A DNA stretch of 64,000 nt from assembly GCA_017472735.1 (NCBI GenBank), contig JAFUOD010000012.1:1-64000 (forward strand), in the 5' to 3' direction. The number at the start of each line of letters is the position of its first letter. Within the stretch, counting starts at the first letter, position 1. Positions 34,991 through 43,947 of the stretch are shown in pieces. The notes beneath the pieces were generated by a model. That model saw only the letters and a program-made list of their open reading frames with translations, was not told where the DNA came from and searched no databases. This stretch comes from Oscillospiraceae bacterium. GTDB lineage: Bacteria > Bacillota > Clostridia > Oscillospirales > Ruminococcaceae. The translations under genes and the position numbers were made by a program.

Positions 34991-36172
34991 TTATCCTACC
35001 AAACCGGATCTTGCCAAGCCTTCGGTGAAGTGCTTTTGCAAGAATACGTACATTACAAGAATAGGTGCGATTGTAAGCAAACAGCCCGATTCGAGCCATA
35101 CGATCTTCTTTCTTGTACCAACCTGAGCACCGTTAAAGAGCGTCTGGTCCAAAGTCGCCGAGAGCTTCTGGAGCGCAAGAGCAACTGTATGGTTAGAAAT
35201 GAAGAAGGTCGAGCTTACATAGTAGTCGTTCCAATACCATACTATCGAGAAGAGGAATACAGTAAGGAATGATGAGGAAGCGTTAGGTACCATTACCTTC
35301 AAGAAGGTCTTGATAGGTCCGCAACCGTCGAGGTATGCAGCATCCTCGAGTTCCTTGGGGAGACCCTTGAAGAACTGTCTGAAGATGAACACGAAGAGAC
35401 CGGACTTGATACCGTTAACAAAGATTGCCGGAGCATACATTACGATCGGGTTGTCGATAAGCGATACATAGTGTCCACCGGATGCGTTAGTCAGAATCTT
35501 TATACCCATAAAGGTGGTAGCACCGGCAGACGCCAAAACATCTACCAATCCGAAGCAGTCGAAGAATGCCCACTGGAGGTACAAAGGAATAACGGTGATC
35601 TGAGGGGGAACGATGATCTGCATGATAACAATGCCGAACATGAGCGCCTTGCCCTTGAAATCGAATCTTGCGAAGCCGTAACCTGTAATAGCGCAAACGC
35701 CTACCGACAAGAGCGAGCAAACAAGGTTAAGCAAAATTGTGTTTAAAAGCGTGGGACCAAAGTCCATTGTTTCCCATGTGTCAATAATGTTCGAAAGAGT
35801 TAACGACTTAGGAAGCCAGATTACCGAGGGGTCGGTCATCTGTACCGAAGGACGGAACGCTGTCGAAACCATGTAAATAAGGGGATACAGAATTACGAAG
35901 CAAAGTCCGAACAAGATAAGGAATCTGAATATGGGCCAAACCTTATTGAAAATTGCTTTTCTGCGGAGGTAACCCAAGTGCTCGCTTGTAAGCTGACGGT
36001 CGTCAAGTGTGCCGGCCTTCTTAGCAGCCTTGTAAGCAGCTCTTTTTGCTTTAAGATGAGCAGCGCGTTCTTTTTCGAACTCTCTTTCAATCTTCGACTG
36101 ACTGATTTCCTTCTGCTTTTTAACCTTAGGTGCTTTAGGAGCCTTAGGAGCTTTTTCTTTAGCAGTTGCCAT
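34991..36172 (-). CDS. Carbohydrate ABC transporter permease, MalG type, with long basic N-terminus
   Basis: 393 residues from ATG 36172 behind AAAGGAGGG. About 90 cytoplasmic residues, rich in Lys, Ala and Pro (KAPKAPKAPK, then a charged helix), precede six TMs. The coupling helix is visible as LEDAAYLDGCGPIKTFLKVMVP, the EAA-loop of MalG-type importers. Normal MalG-like proteins are about 280-300 residues, so the basic extension is an addition. It follows its MalF-type partner by 13 bp and ends the block. No matching ATPase is encoded next to it. Confidence 0.9.
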   Translation of the reverse strand: MATAKEKAPKAPKAPKVKKQKEISQSKIEREFEKERAAHLKAKRAAYKAAKKAGTLDDRQLTSEHLGYLRRKAIFNKVWPIFRFLILFGLCFVILYPLIYMVSTAFRPSVQMTDPSVIWLPKSLTLSNIIDTWETMDFGPTLLNTILLNLVCSLLSVGVCAITGYGFARFDFKGKALMFGIVIMQIIVPPQITVIPLYLQWAFFDCFGLVDVLASAGATTFMGIKILTNASGGHYVSLIDNPIVMYAPAIFVNGIKSGLFVFIFRQFFKGLPKELEDAAYLDGCGPIKTFLKVMVPNASSSFLTVFLFSIVWYWNDYYVSSTFFISNHTVALALQKLSATLDQTLFNGAQVGTRKKIVWLESGCLLTIAPILVMYVFLQKHFTEGLARSGLVG

Positions 36173-36185
36173 TCATATCCCTCCT

Positions 36186-37181
36186 TTACACTTCGTAATA
36201 AACGAACTTGTTTACGATCGGGAATACTATGCAGAGCGCCAAAATAACGATCAAGAAGTATGCCCAAGCCATAGCGGCCGAGTAACCGTGATTCCATGCA
36301 GATGCCTCCTGCAAAACGAGTGTCATAACTGCGTTGTTGGGGGCAACGAAGGAGTCAACGATTGTGTAAACTAAGTTAACAACGATCATAGGGCTGATGT
36401 AAGGAAGAGTGATCTTCCAGAAGAATTCCCAAGCGGTAGCACCTTCGATAGAAGCTGCTTCCTTAGCCGAAACAGGGATGCCCTGCAAAGCAGCCAAGAA
36501 GATGATGATCTGAATACCTGTACTCCATACAAGGTTAAAGATATCACTTGTCATCAGCGAGATAATTTCCGTTACCTGGTCACTGATGTTGTATACGCCC
36601 AAGAAGTTCAAAAGTGCACCTGCCATGTCAGTTTCAAACATTGTCGAGAACTGGTCTGCACCGCCGGAGTAACCAGAGGTGTCCATGTCACCGTTGATGA
36701 TGGTGATTACAGGGCCGGTCGCAATGATTACAGGGAGGAAGAATACCGCTCTGGCAAAGGTTCTGCCCTTAAACTTCTGATTAAGGATAACGGCAATAAA
36801 GATTGCAAAGATGATGATAAGCGGTGTTCTCCAAAGAGTGTCTTTAAGCACTGCTAAAAGTGCTTCTGTGTAATCGGTGTCTTTTCTGAAGGCATCAATA
36901 TAGTTCTGAATGCCAGCAAACTGGGTCTTCATTTCGCCCAGTGTAACCTCTGTTACGTTTAACGAGTACCAAAGCGATACTAAAAGAGGTCTTAAGAAGA
37001 AGTAGATAGTACCAAGGATCCAAATGGAGAGGAATCCATAGCCGTAAAGTGCTTTACGTCTTTCATAAGGAATTCTCAGACCCTTGGCTTTTTTCTCCTT
37101 AGGTGCTTTTTCAACCTTTGCAGCCTTAGGCGCCTTGGGTGCCTTAACTTCCTCAGCAGTTTTTACTGCGGTTTCAGCCAT
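36186..37181 (-). CDS. Carbohydrate ABC transporter permease, MalF type, with basic N-terminus
   Basis: 331 residues from ATG 37181 behind AAGGAGG. The first 45 residues are Lys/Ala/Pro-rich (KAPKAPKAAK), similar in style to the partner's extension. Six TMs follow from about residue 50. The EAA-loop is VSAKEAASIEGATAWEFFWKITLP. It is 2 bp downstream of the DUF5696-like gene, so translation is tightly linked to that protein. It forms the second permease pair of the block. Confidence 0.9.
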   Translation of the reverse strand: MAETAVKTAEEVKAPKAPKAAKVEKAPKEKKAKGLRIPYERRKALYGYGFLSIWILGTIYFFLRPLLVSLWYSLNVTEVTLGEMKTQFAGIQNYIDAFRKDTDYTEALLAVLKDTLWRTPLIIIFAIFIAVILNQKFKGRTFARAVFFLPVIIATGPVITIINGDMDTSGYSGGADQFSTMFETDMAGALLNFLGVYNISDQVTEIISLMTSDIFNLVWSTGIQIIIFLAALQGIPVSAKEAASIEGATAWEFFWKITLPYISPMIVVNLVYTIVDSFVAPNNAVMTLVLQEASAWNHGYSAAMAWAYFLIVILALCIVFPIVNKFVYYEV

Positions 37182-37183
37182 GA

Positions 37184-39691
37184 TTATCCAACCTCCTTCT
37201 CGTTATACTTAAACAAATTATATGTTTTTCCGTTGGCGGTGATGTCGCCTGTTTCAAGGTTAACGGTTGTTACAACGCCGTTAGAGTAGGTTGTGGTGAT
37301 TACTTCGCCATCCTGCTTATAGTCAACGATTGTAGCATCGGAAACCTGTGAAAGAATTTCGTTAGCAAGCTTATATTCTGCTGCTGCGTCTTCAAGCCAG
37401 CCCTCGTAAGGAGCGTAGAAGAGTTTAACGTAATCAGTGTTAACAAGCTTGGTCGAATCCTCGTAAATGAAATCATAGTGGAGGTTCGAACCGGCAGCGA
37501 TCGCCTTAAGAATAAGCTCGTTAGAGTCAGCAGAAGCATTGATAGGCTCGGTAGTGTAGCTTATGTAGCCGTGAATTACCATCTGATAGAAGGGCACATC
37601 TGCGTCAACAAGTTTAAACTGGCTGGACTGCAAGGTAAGGTTGTTGATTGCATCAACATAAGGGAGCAGATAAGCATTAGGCGAATCGGCAATCATCTTG
37701 CCTGTTGCTTCCTTAACGTTGTTATAGTAATCAATAATCGCCTGTGCAGTTGCGCATCTGTTAGTGCGATTCTTGTTCGAGAAGTCGCTCCAGAGAATTT
37801 CGGATACAACACCCAAACCTGCACCGGGGATATCGAGCTTGCCCATGTTCTTGGCAACCTTGTTAGAAAGCTTAGCGATCGACTTGGGAGCCAAAAGTGC
37901 GGGAGCAACACCTGCATCAGGTGTGCCGTAAGCAATGTTATAGGTGTACTGTCTCGAGTAAGACTTAGATACTCTGTAAGCAGTGTCAAACAATGTCCAG
38001 AAGCCGTTACCGTTAGACTGGAATGTGTTACCTGTGATTGTAGCGTAGAAGTCGAAGTTCTGCTCAGCAAGATATTCCATCAAATCCTTAAAGTCGCCCT
38101 TGCCGCCCAAAACGCCTGCAACAGAATCAGCAGTGTCAAGCTTCGAGGACATCGAGTCATTAGTCCAGTCGTTATATGTAACAACCATGTCGTTAACACC
38201 GAGTTCCTTAAGCTCAGATACGATTTCAATTGCCTGTTCAAAGGTGGTGAATGCGGTCTTGATATCGAAGGGGATACCAACGATGGACTTAGGTTTTAAT
38301 GTGCCGCCGAAGAAGTCAACGTACAAAGGAGCATCTCCTGCTTCGGTCTTTGCGGTCAAGCCCTTTTCTTCAACAAGATAGTTTCTGTAAACATCAGCAA
38401 TTTCGCCATAGGTTACGGTTTCTTCCTTGGAAGTAATGGGATAATACTTAACGCCGACTCTGGGAACATTGATTGTTCCGTCGCCCTGCTCGAATACGAT
38501 AATAGTAGCCGAGTCACCGGTCATGTAATAGTTATCGTTAGATCTTAATGTAAAGTTAAAGTAACAGTTGTTGTAAGAGGAGGAGTCGTTCTTTGAATAG
38601 CTTACAGAAGCGTTAGCTGTTGCAAAGGTCTCACCGTCAGAAGCGATCATTACCAAACCGTTTGAACCCTTAACCATTGCCATAACAGGCAAGTAAGCCT
38701 GTTCGGTTTCGTCGGGTGCTACTTCTTTAACCTGAGTGATGTCTCTACCGTAAACAGGCTGGCTGTAAGAAGTGTAGTTACCCTTGCCGTTGTTGAGGTT
38801 GATGATAGCACCGCTGCCATCGGGAACAAACATGTAACCTTCATCTTCAAGGTCGGCAGCACTCATAAAGGGCATAAGTGCAAGCTCGGTAAGAACGATT
38901 ACATCCTGAGAAGACTCTTCGTCTTCGGTTACAGTGTCATAGCCTGCAGATTCCTTGATTTCATCTGTGTTTACATAAACATAGCAGTGATCCTCTTCAA
39001 GGATAACATATACAGGAACCTTAGCCTTTGCACTGTTGAAGTTATAGGTGATCTTAACGCCGTTGTCCAAGATCTCATATTCAGTGTTCTCCTTCGAGGT
39101 CGACTGTCTATAAGAATAAAGGAAGCTGGATACGATAAGGTCGGTTGCGTTGCCATACTTTACGGCAGCGTTAGAAAGACGGTTTTCCTTTAAGGTAGCT
39201 TTTTCTGTTGCGGGGTCGTTTAATGCGTTAACGCAGTTGGACCAGTGAACATATCCGCTTTCCTTAACCAAAATACCTATTCTTTCAAATTCCTGATCGA
39301 GGTAAAGAGCGAGATTCGCATTTTCGGTAACAAGAGTGCATCTTGCCAATGCTTCTTCATCGGTAAGAACAAGAATAACTTCTTCCTCTTCCTCCTCTTC
39401 TTCCTCTGCAGGAGCTTCTTCGCCCTCTGCAGGAGCTTCTTCGCCCTCAGCGGGAGCTTCTTCACCCTCAGCGGGAGCTTCTTCGCCCTCAGCGGGAGCT
39501 TCTTCACCCTCTGCAGGAGCTTCTTCACCCTCCGCAGGAGCTTCTTCGCCCTCGGCAGGGGTTTCTGCCTGCTCGGTGTTTTCTGTATTTTCGCCGGTGG
39601 GTTCATCAGCGAAAAGTGTTGTTGTAAAGATTGATATGAGAATTGCCATGACAAGCAGGCAAGCGATCAATCTGAGAAATCTATTCATCAT
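37184..39691 (-). CDS. DUF5696-like secreted protein, possible TIM-barrel glycan-active enzyme
   Basis: 835 residues from ATG 39691 (a second ATG follows at once). A signal peptide (about 5-28, ending at FADE) is followed by an acidic linker of seven EGEEAPA heptads and a run of nine Glu (about residues 45-105). Then come a beta-rich domain (about 110-430) and an alpha/beta region (about 440-760) with ELKELGVNDMVVTYNDWTND, FYATITGN and GLGVVSEILWSDFSN, which reads like a glycoside-hydrolase TIM barrel. From recalled family resemblance this is DUF5696. Catalytic residues cannot be fixed. It lacks a lipobox and a C-terminal anchor. It is flanked by the YIP1 gene and the second MalF permease. 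Confidence 0.65.
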   Translation of the reverse strand: MMNRFLRLIACLLVMAILISIFTTTLFADEPTGENTENTEQAETPAEGEEAPAEGEEAPAEGEEAPAEGEEAPAEGEEAPAEGEEAPAEGEEAPAEEEEEEEEEVILVLTDEEALARCTLVTENANLALYLDQEFERIGILVKESGYVHWSNCVNALNDPATEKATLKENRLSNAAVKYGNATDLIVSSFLYSYRQSTSKENTEYEILDNGVKITYNFNSAKAKVPVYVILEEDHCYVYVNTDEIKESAGYDTVTEDEESSQDVIVLTELALMPFMSAADLEDEGYMFVPDGSGAIINLNNGKGNYTSYSQPVYGRDITQVKEVAPDETEQAYLPVMAMVKGSNGLVMIASDGETFATANASVSYSKNDSSSYNNCYFNFTLRSNDNYYMTGDSATIIVFEQGDGTINVPRVGVKYYPITSKEETVTYGEIADVYRNYLVEEKGLTAKTEAGDAPLYVDFFGGTLKPKSIVGIPFDIKTAFTTFEQAIEIVSELKELGVNDMVVTYNDWTNDSMSSKLDTADSVAGVLGGKGDFKDLMEYLAEQNFDFYATITGNTFQSNGNGFWTLFDTAYRVSKSYSRQYTYNIAYGTPDAGVAPALLAPKSIAKLSNKVAKNMGKLDIPGAGLGVVSEILWSDFSNKNRTNRCATAQAIIDYYNNVKEATGKMIADSPNAYLLPYVDAINNLTLQSSQFKLVDADVPFYQMVIHGYISYTTEPINASADSNELILKAIAAGSNLHYDFIYEDSTKLVNTDYVKLFYAPYEGWLEDAAAEYKLANEILSQVSDATIVDYKQDGEVITTTYSNGVVTTVNLETGDITANGKTYNLFKYNEKEVG
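39406..39562 (-). repeat. 21-bp coding repeat (seven copies)
   Basis: Seven tandem 21-bp units centred on ggagcttcttc, differing only at silent positions, each encoding EGEEAPA. They are preceded in the protein by Thr/Glu-rich sequence and followed by poly-Glu. This is an extended acidic spacer, prone to slippage. Confidence 0.9.
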
Positions 39692-39713
39692 CTTATACTC
39701 ACTTTCTGCTCGC

Positions 39714-40349
39714 TTAGCTTCTTACTCTATACAAGATCTCTGTATAGATGGTAAGAATAAAGAGCCATACCTGCTGGAAGAGTGACATGACCAAAACGAG
39801 CAAGCAGAGAATGAGGAGCATACCTACTACTGTTAAAATCATGCTTATAATTGTCTTAGTGAATGAATACTGGTGGCAAGCCTTCATGCCGAATACCAAC
39901 ATAACACCGCTCCATGCCAAACCGAGCGTGCTGATGGTTGTCGTCCAGATCGATTCGTCAAGTGTTAAGAAGTAAGAGATACCGGTTGAAATGAAGCTGC
40001 AAACGATGAAAGGAACAAGTGCATATGCTGTGTAAATTGCAATTCTGCGCATGTTTCCTTCGCCGTCCAAAAGGGTACATAACGACCAGTTTGCTACTAC
40101 CCATGTTGCATAGTAAGCAACGCTCTGTACCAAAATCGGAACTACGTTGAAGATATCGGAGTAAGCTCTCATGTTAAATGCGAAGCCACCGTATCTTGCC
40201 GAGATCATCTGAGCCAGGAAGAGGAAGAACACAATAACAAATGAGATCTTCAACGAACCGGCTTTCTTCCATCTCATGTCTTCATATCCCTCGAAGGGGT
40301 GGAAAATAACGTGGGAAAGCCACTGTAAAGGCGTCATATCATAAATCAT
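39714..40349 (-). CDS. YIP1-family membrane protein
   Basis: 211 residues from ATG 40349. The N-terminal HVIFHPFEGYEDMRWKKAGS segment is the typical bacterial YIP1 entry motif, followed by five TMs (about 30-50, 75-95, 105-130, 140-160, 170-200). Its start overlaps the upstream NHL/TPR gene by one base (TAATG), so the two are translated together. The role of bacterial YIP1 proteins is unknown; in this block it probably belongs to a membrane complex. Confidence 0.85.
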   Translation of the reverse strand: MIYDMTPLQWLSHVIFHPFEGYEDMRWKKAGSLKISFVIVFFLFLAQMISARYGGFAFNMRAYSDIFNVVPILVQSVAYYATWVVANWSLCTLLDGEGNMRRIAIYTAYALVPFIVCSFISTGISYFLTLDESIWTTTISTLGLAWSGVMLVFGMKACHQYSFTKTIISMILTVVGMLLILCLLVLVMSLFQQVWLFILTIYTEILYRVRS

Positions 40350-42007
40350 TATTTGCTTCCTCCCTTCTTATTAATATTGCTAATAATTTTTTTAACCAAA
40401 TCAACAATTTTGTCAGCAACCCACTTAATGCCTCTTTTAATGAGATTGTTAGGGATAATGCCGCGCTTCTGAAGCTGCTTAACAACAAACCAAGCAATTA
40501 CCAAAAGAACGAGAACAATAACGATAAGTGTAAAGTTATCTCTCAAGAGGTCCTGACGTTCAGCCTCGAACGCTCTGTCATAGTCTTCGGCATTGTAAGC
40601 AAGCTTGAAGTACTTCATAGCCTCGTCATAGTTATCCTGGTTTAAAAGTGCTCTGCCGATAGCAAGATATGCCATGTTGTAGTTACCGTCGCGCTTAAGA
40701 ACTTCGCGCCAAAGATCTAACGAATCCTCGTACAAGCCTTCGTTAAACATATCAACAGCTTCATGAACCAATCCGCCGAAGAGCGTTTCTTCATAAACTG
40801 TTACGTCGTTGTTTCTGCCGTCGAGAACGTAGATATTCTCGCCATAACATTCAACAGCATTAGGGTTGTCAAAACCGCCGTTCTGTGCTTCCTGGTCACA
40901 TCCGAAGATGAACAGCAAGCTACATTCCTTATCATATTGGAACACACGTCCTGTTGTATAGTCCAAAATGTTGATGATGCCGTTTTCGCCGACAGCAACG
41001 TCAGTCAAACGGGTTGCGGTTGTTGCGCCCGAATAAGTGATGGACTGCTGGTCACCGAATGAAATATCAGCAGCATTTGTGGTGGTTTCCAAAATGTTAT
41101 AGCCGGCAGGGTTAAGCTTTTTAACTGCGTCGGTCGAAACATCGGCAACTTCGGTTACTGTGTAAATAAAGCCTTCATGGTCAACGTCGAAGTTTGCATA
41201 TTCAACAGGGGTAATGTTGATCATACCTGCGATCTGTTCTTCAGAGGCGAACTTTCTCCAAAGCTTGTTTCTGATTACTTCAGCAGTAACTTCAACACGG
41301 TTTGCACCGTAATAACCCATGAATGAGCCGCTGGGTGCGAACATGATAGCACCCTTGTTGACCGCAGGGCAGATAACATAAACGTTCTTAGCTGCGTCAA
41401 CCAAAACCTTTGTGCAGTAGAAGGATACCGAGTCATAAAGCTCTGTTTCGGGTCTTACATACTCAGTAATGATCTCACAGTCGAATCCGCACTTGATAAT
41501 ACGCTGATTATCTCTGTCAGCAATGTACATAATGTCGTCTTCATCAACAAAGATGCCGTAGGGGCTCTTAAGGGTTGTTGCAGGAATAGACTCAATTACA
41601 TTGCCTTCTGCGTCCTTAATTTCTTCTACTACCTTACCGCCTGTAAAGTTCTTATAGCAGGCAATAAGGTTAAAGTTAATGTCAGTTCTTAAAATTCTGT
41701 TGTTACCCGTGTCAACAATAAAGAATTCATTGTTGGGCGAGAGGAAGAAATCCTTGGCATCTGTAAGAGTTGCGGGTTCGTCCTCGCTGATAAACAACGG
41801 GCTGTTGGGGTCGGAGAGCTGGTCAAGGCCCATGTCAGCACCGGTTATTGTGTCTTTAACAATGTAACCGTTCTGAGAAGGCAGTGCAACACTCCATGCG
41901 TTGTAGCTATAGGATGTATACGGGTCCTCAGCATTCACAACGGTTGTAAACGTGCAAACCGTCATGATGAGAGCTACCAGCATACAAAGAGTCTTTTTAA
42001 AGTTCAT
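40349..42007 (-). CDS. Secreted/membrane NHL beta-propeller and TPR protein
   Basis: 552 residues from ATG 42007 (a GTG nine bases upstream is equally spaced from a site). A signal peptide (about 5-27) is followed by six-bladed NHL repeats (about 60-400), for example FIVDTGNNRILRTD, LKSPYGIFVDEDDIMYIADRDNQRI and VLDGRNNDVTVYE. Two TPR motifs follow (about 415-485, with LYEDSLDLWREVLKRD and YDEAMKYFKLAYN), then a TM (about 497-517) and a basic cytoplasmic tail. This is a single-pass protein with the propeller outside the cell, suited to binding glycans or partner proteins. It is 41 bp after the first MalG-type permease. Confidence 0.8.
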   Translation of the reverse strand: MNFKKTLCMLVALIMTVCTFTTVVNAEDPYTSYSYNAWSVALPSQNGYIVKDTITGADMGLDQLSDPNSPLFISEDEPATLTDAKDFFLSPNNEFFIVDTGNNRILRTDINFNLIACYKNFTGGKVVEEIKDAEGNVIESIPATTLKSPYGIFVDEDDIMYIADRDNQRIIKCGFDCEIITEYVRPETELYDSVSFYCTKVLVDAAKNVYVICPAVNKGAIMFAPSGSFMGYYGANRVEVTAEVIRNKLWRKFASEEQIAGMINITPVEYANFDVDHEGFIYTVTEVADVSTDAVKKLNPAGYNILETTTNAADISFGDQQSITYSGATTATRLTDVAVGENGIINILDYTTGRVFQYDKECSLLFIFGCDQEAQNGGFDNPNAVECYGENIYVLDGRNNDVTVYEETLFGGLVHEAVDMFNEGLYEDSLDLWREVLKRDGNYNMAYLAIGRALLNQDNYDEAMKYFKLAYNAEDYDRAFEAERQDLLRDNFTLIVIVLVLLVIAWFVVKQLQKRGIIPNNLIKRGIKWVADKIVDLVKKIISNINKKGGSK

Positions 42008-42057
42008 ACTCGTCACCGCTTTTCACCTTTCATTATAATTAAACATAGTCGTTAATC

Positions 42058-42957
42058 TTAGTCCTTCATACCCGAGTTAGCCATGGTTTCCATAACGTTA
42101 CTCTGTGCAATAAGGAAGATTACAAGCGGAGGAATCATAAGTACTACAGCCGAAGCGTAGATAATGCCCTGACGAGCGATACCTGCTGCCGCGATCTGAG
42201 ACATGATTGTAGGAAGGGTCTTAAGGTCTTCTTCATATACCAAAGCGCCGCCCTGAACGTTCCAAGCTGCCTGGAATACAAAGATGATAAGAGTTGCGAT
42301 TGCAGGCTTCTGGTTAGGAATTACTACCTGCCAGCAGGTTCTGAATGCGCCGGCACCGTCAACCTTTGCGGCATCAATTATCGAGTCGTTGATAGTTGAC
42401 ATGTTCTGTCGCATCAGGTACAGACCCATCGAGGTCGCAACGTTTGGTAAAATAAGTGCCCAATATGTATTGATCATACCCATCTTAGCCATTACTACGA
42501 ACTGCATGATCCATGTTGCTGTAGAGGTGAACAAGAGGGCAGTTACGATCAACTGGTTTAAGAAATTGTAACCGGGGAAACGGCACTTGGACAAGCAGTA
42601 AGCACAGCAGCAGCATACAAATACGTGCAAAACAGTGATTACGATTGTGATAAATACCGAGTTGAATACGTATCTCGAGAAAGGTACCCACAAGTTGCCG
42701 GCAACCTTAAAGAGGTTCGAGAAGTTCTCACCGGTAGGAGCTACTACGTAAAGCTTTGGAGGGAATACGAAAAGCTCACTGATCGGCTTGAAGGACTGAA
42801 TGATTGAATAGTAAAGCGGGAAAATCATAAAGATTCCCAAGAGAGCGAGGAGAATGAAAATACAAATATCTCCCGCAAGTGAACCGTTAATGTGCTTGCC
42901 CTTGGACTTTTTAACATGAACTTTTTCAATGTTAACGGGCTTTTTTCTTCTTGCCAT
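42058..42957 (-). CDS. Carbohydrate ABC transporter permease, MalG type (first pair)
   Basis: 299 residues from ATG 42957 behind AAAGGAGGG. Six TMs are present, and the EAA-loop is DSIIDAAKVDGAGAFRTCWQVVIP. The short basic N-terminus (KKSKGKH) is much smaller than in the second MalG. It is 17 bp after the MalF partner. It lies within the long minus-strand unit led by the solute-binding protein. Confidence 0.92.
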   Translation of the reverse strand: MARRKKPVNIEKVHVKKSKGKHINGSLAGDICIFILLALLGIFMIFPLYYSIIQSFKPISELFVFPPKLYVVAPTGENFSNLFKVAGNLWVPFSRYVFNSVFITIVITVLHVFVCCCCAYCLSKCRFPGYNFLNQLIVTALLFTSTATWIMQFVVMAKMGMINTYWALILPNVATSMGLYLMRQNMSTINDSIIDAAKVDGAGAFRTCWQVVIPNQKPAIATLIIFVFQAAWNVQGGALVYEEDLKTLPTIMSQIAAAGIARQGIIYASAVVLMIPPLVIFLIAQSNVMETMANSGMKD

Positions 42958-42974
42958 TATGTATTTTCCCTCCT

Positions 42975-43928
42975 TTAGTCAGTATATTTACTCAAGACGT
43001 TGCGGATAAGCTTGTTGAAGATAAGCATTACAACGAACAATACCATACAGATCGCCGAAGCGTAACCCATCTCGTAACGGATAGAACCGTAGTCCTGAGC
43101 GTGGTTCATAACAGTGTGTACTGCATAGTTGGTAGAAGGAAGACCGCAAAGCGAAGCACCTACGCCACCAACAGTAAATGCGCCTGAAATAGCCAAAACG
43201 GCTGCAAACAAGAGCGAGGGGCCCATTGCAGGGATCGTGATCGTAAAGAGCTCCTGGAAGCGGTTCTGAATACCTTCGATAGCGCCTGCCTCATAAAGCG
43301 AAGCATCAATGCCCTGGAAGCCTGCACGAAGTGCCAAGAATCCTGCACCCATCGAAGTCCAGAGCTGAACGATGATAACGACCGTCATCATATAAGTCGT
43401 GTCTGTCAGCCACTGCGCCGCCTGGGTTAAAATGCCCAAATCCAACAATACCGAGTTAAGGTAACCGTAAGAGTCGCCCGAGAATACGAGCTGCCAAATT
43501 ACGAATGCCGAAGGGGTCATGGAAGGAGCGTAGAATACGAATGTGAAGAATACCTTAAAGAAAGGATTCATTTCGTTAATAAGCCATGCCAAAAGGAAGC
43601 TTAAAACGTAAGAGAACGGGCCCGTAAAGATTGCAAAGATAAGAGTGTTTTTTATTGCAATCAAGAAGATATCGTCGTTTACAAACAAAGAATAGAAGTT
43701 CTGAAGTCCGATAAACTTGGGGAACTGTACCAGGTTAAAGCTTGTAAGACCAAGCGGGAATGACATTACAACCGGTACAACTGTAAAAATTGTGAAGAGT
43801 GCGAAGAAAGGAAGCATCATCCAGTAGCATGCTTGGTTTCTTTTTACAAGGTGCCATGTATATGCCCATTTGCTTTGAGTATTTATCGGCTTGGGCTTCT
43901 TTTCGGTTTCAGTTTTTACTTTAGCCAT
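42975..43928 (-). CDS. Carbohydrate ABC transporter permease, MalF type (first pair)
   Basis: 317 residues. ATG 43928 is used (AAAGGAGG seven bases upstream) rather than the longer frame to 43982, which would overlap the solute-binding gene. Six TMs are present, and the EAA-loop is IDASLYEAGAIEGIQNRFQELFTITIP. It forms the first importer pair with the next gene and lies 19 bp after the solute-binding gene. Confidence 0.92.
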   Translation of the reverse strand: MAKVKTETEKKPKPINTQSKWAYTWHLVKRNQACYWMMLPFFALFTIFTVVPVVMSFPLGLTSFNLVQFPKFIGLQNFYSLFVNDDIFLIAIKNTLIFAIFTGPFSYVLSFLLAWLINEMNPFFKVFFTFVFYAPSMTPSAFVIWQLVFSGDSYGYLNSVLLDLGILTQAAQWLTDTTYMMTVVIIVQLWTSMGAGFLALRAGFQGIDASLYEAGAIEGIQNRFQELFTITIPAMGPSLLFAAVLAISGAFTVGGVGASLCGLPSTNYAVHTVMNHAQDYGSIRYEMGYASAICMVLFVVMLIFNKLIRNVLSKYTD

Positions 43929-43947
43929 TATATACTTCCTCCTTTCC

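Noticed and set aside
37478-38299. A 273-residue plus-strand frame
   Set aside because: It lies antisense to the DUF5696-like gene, has no ribosome binding site and no recognisable motif.
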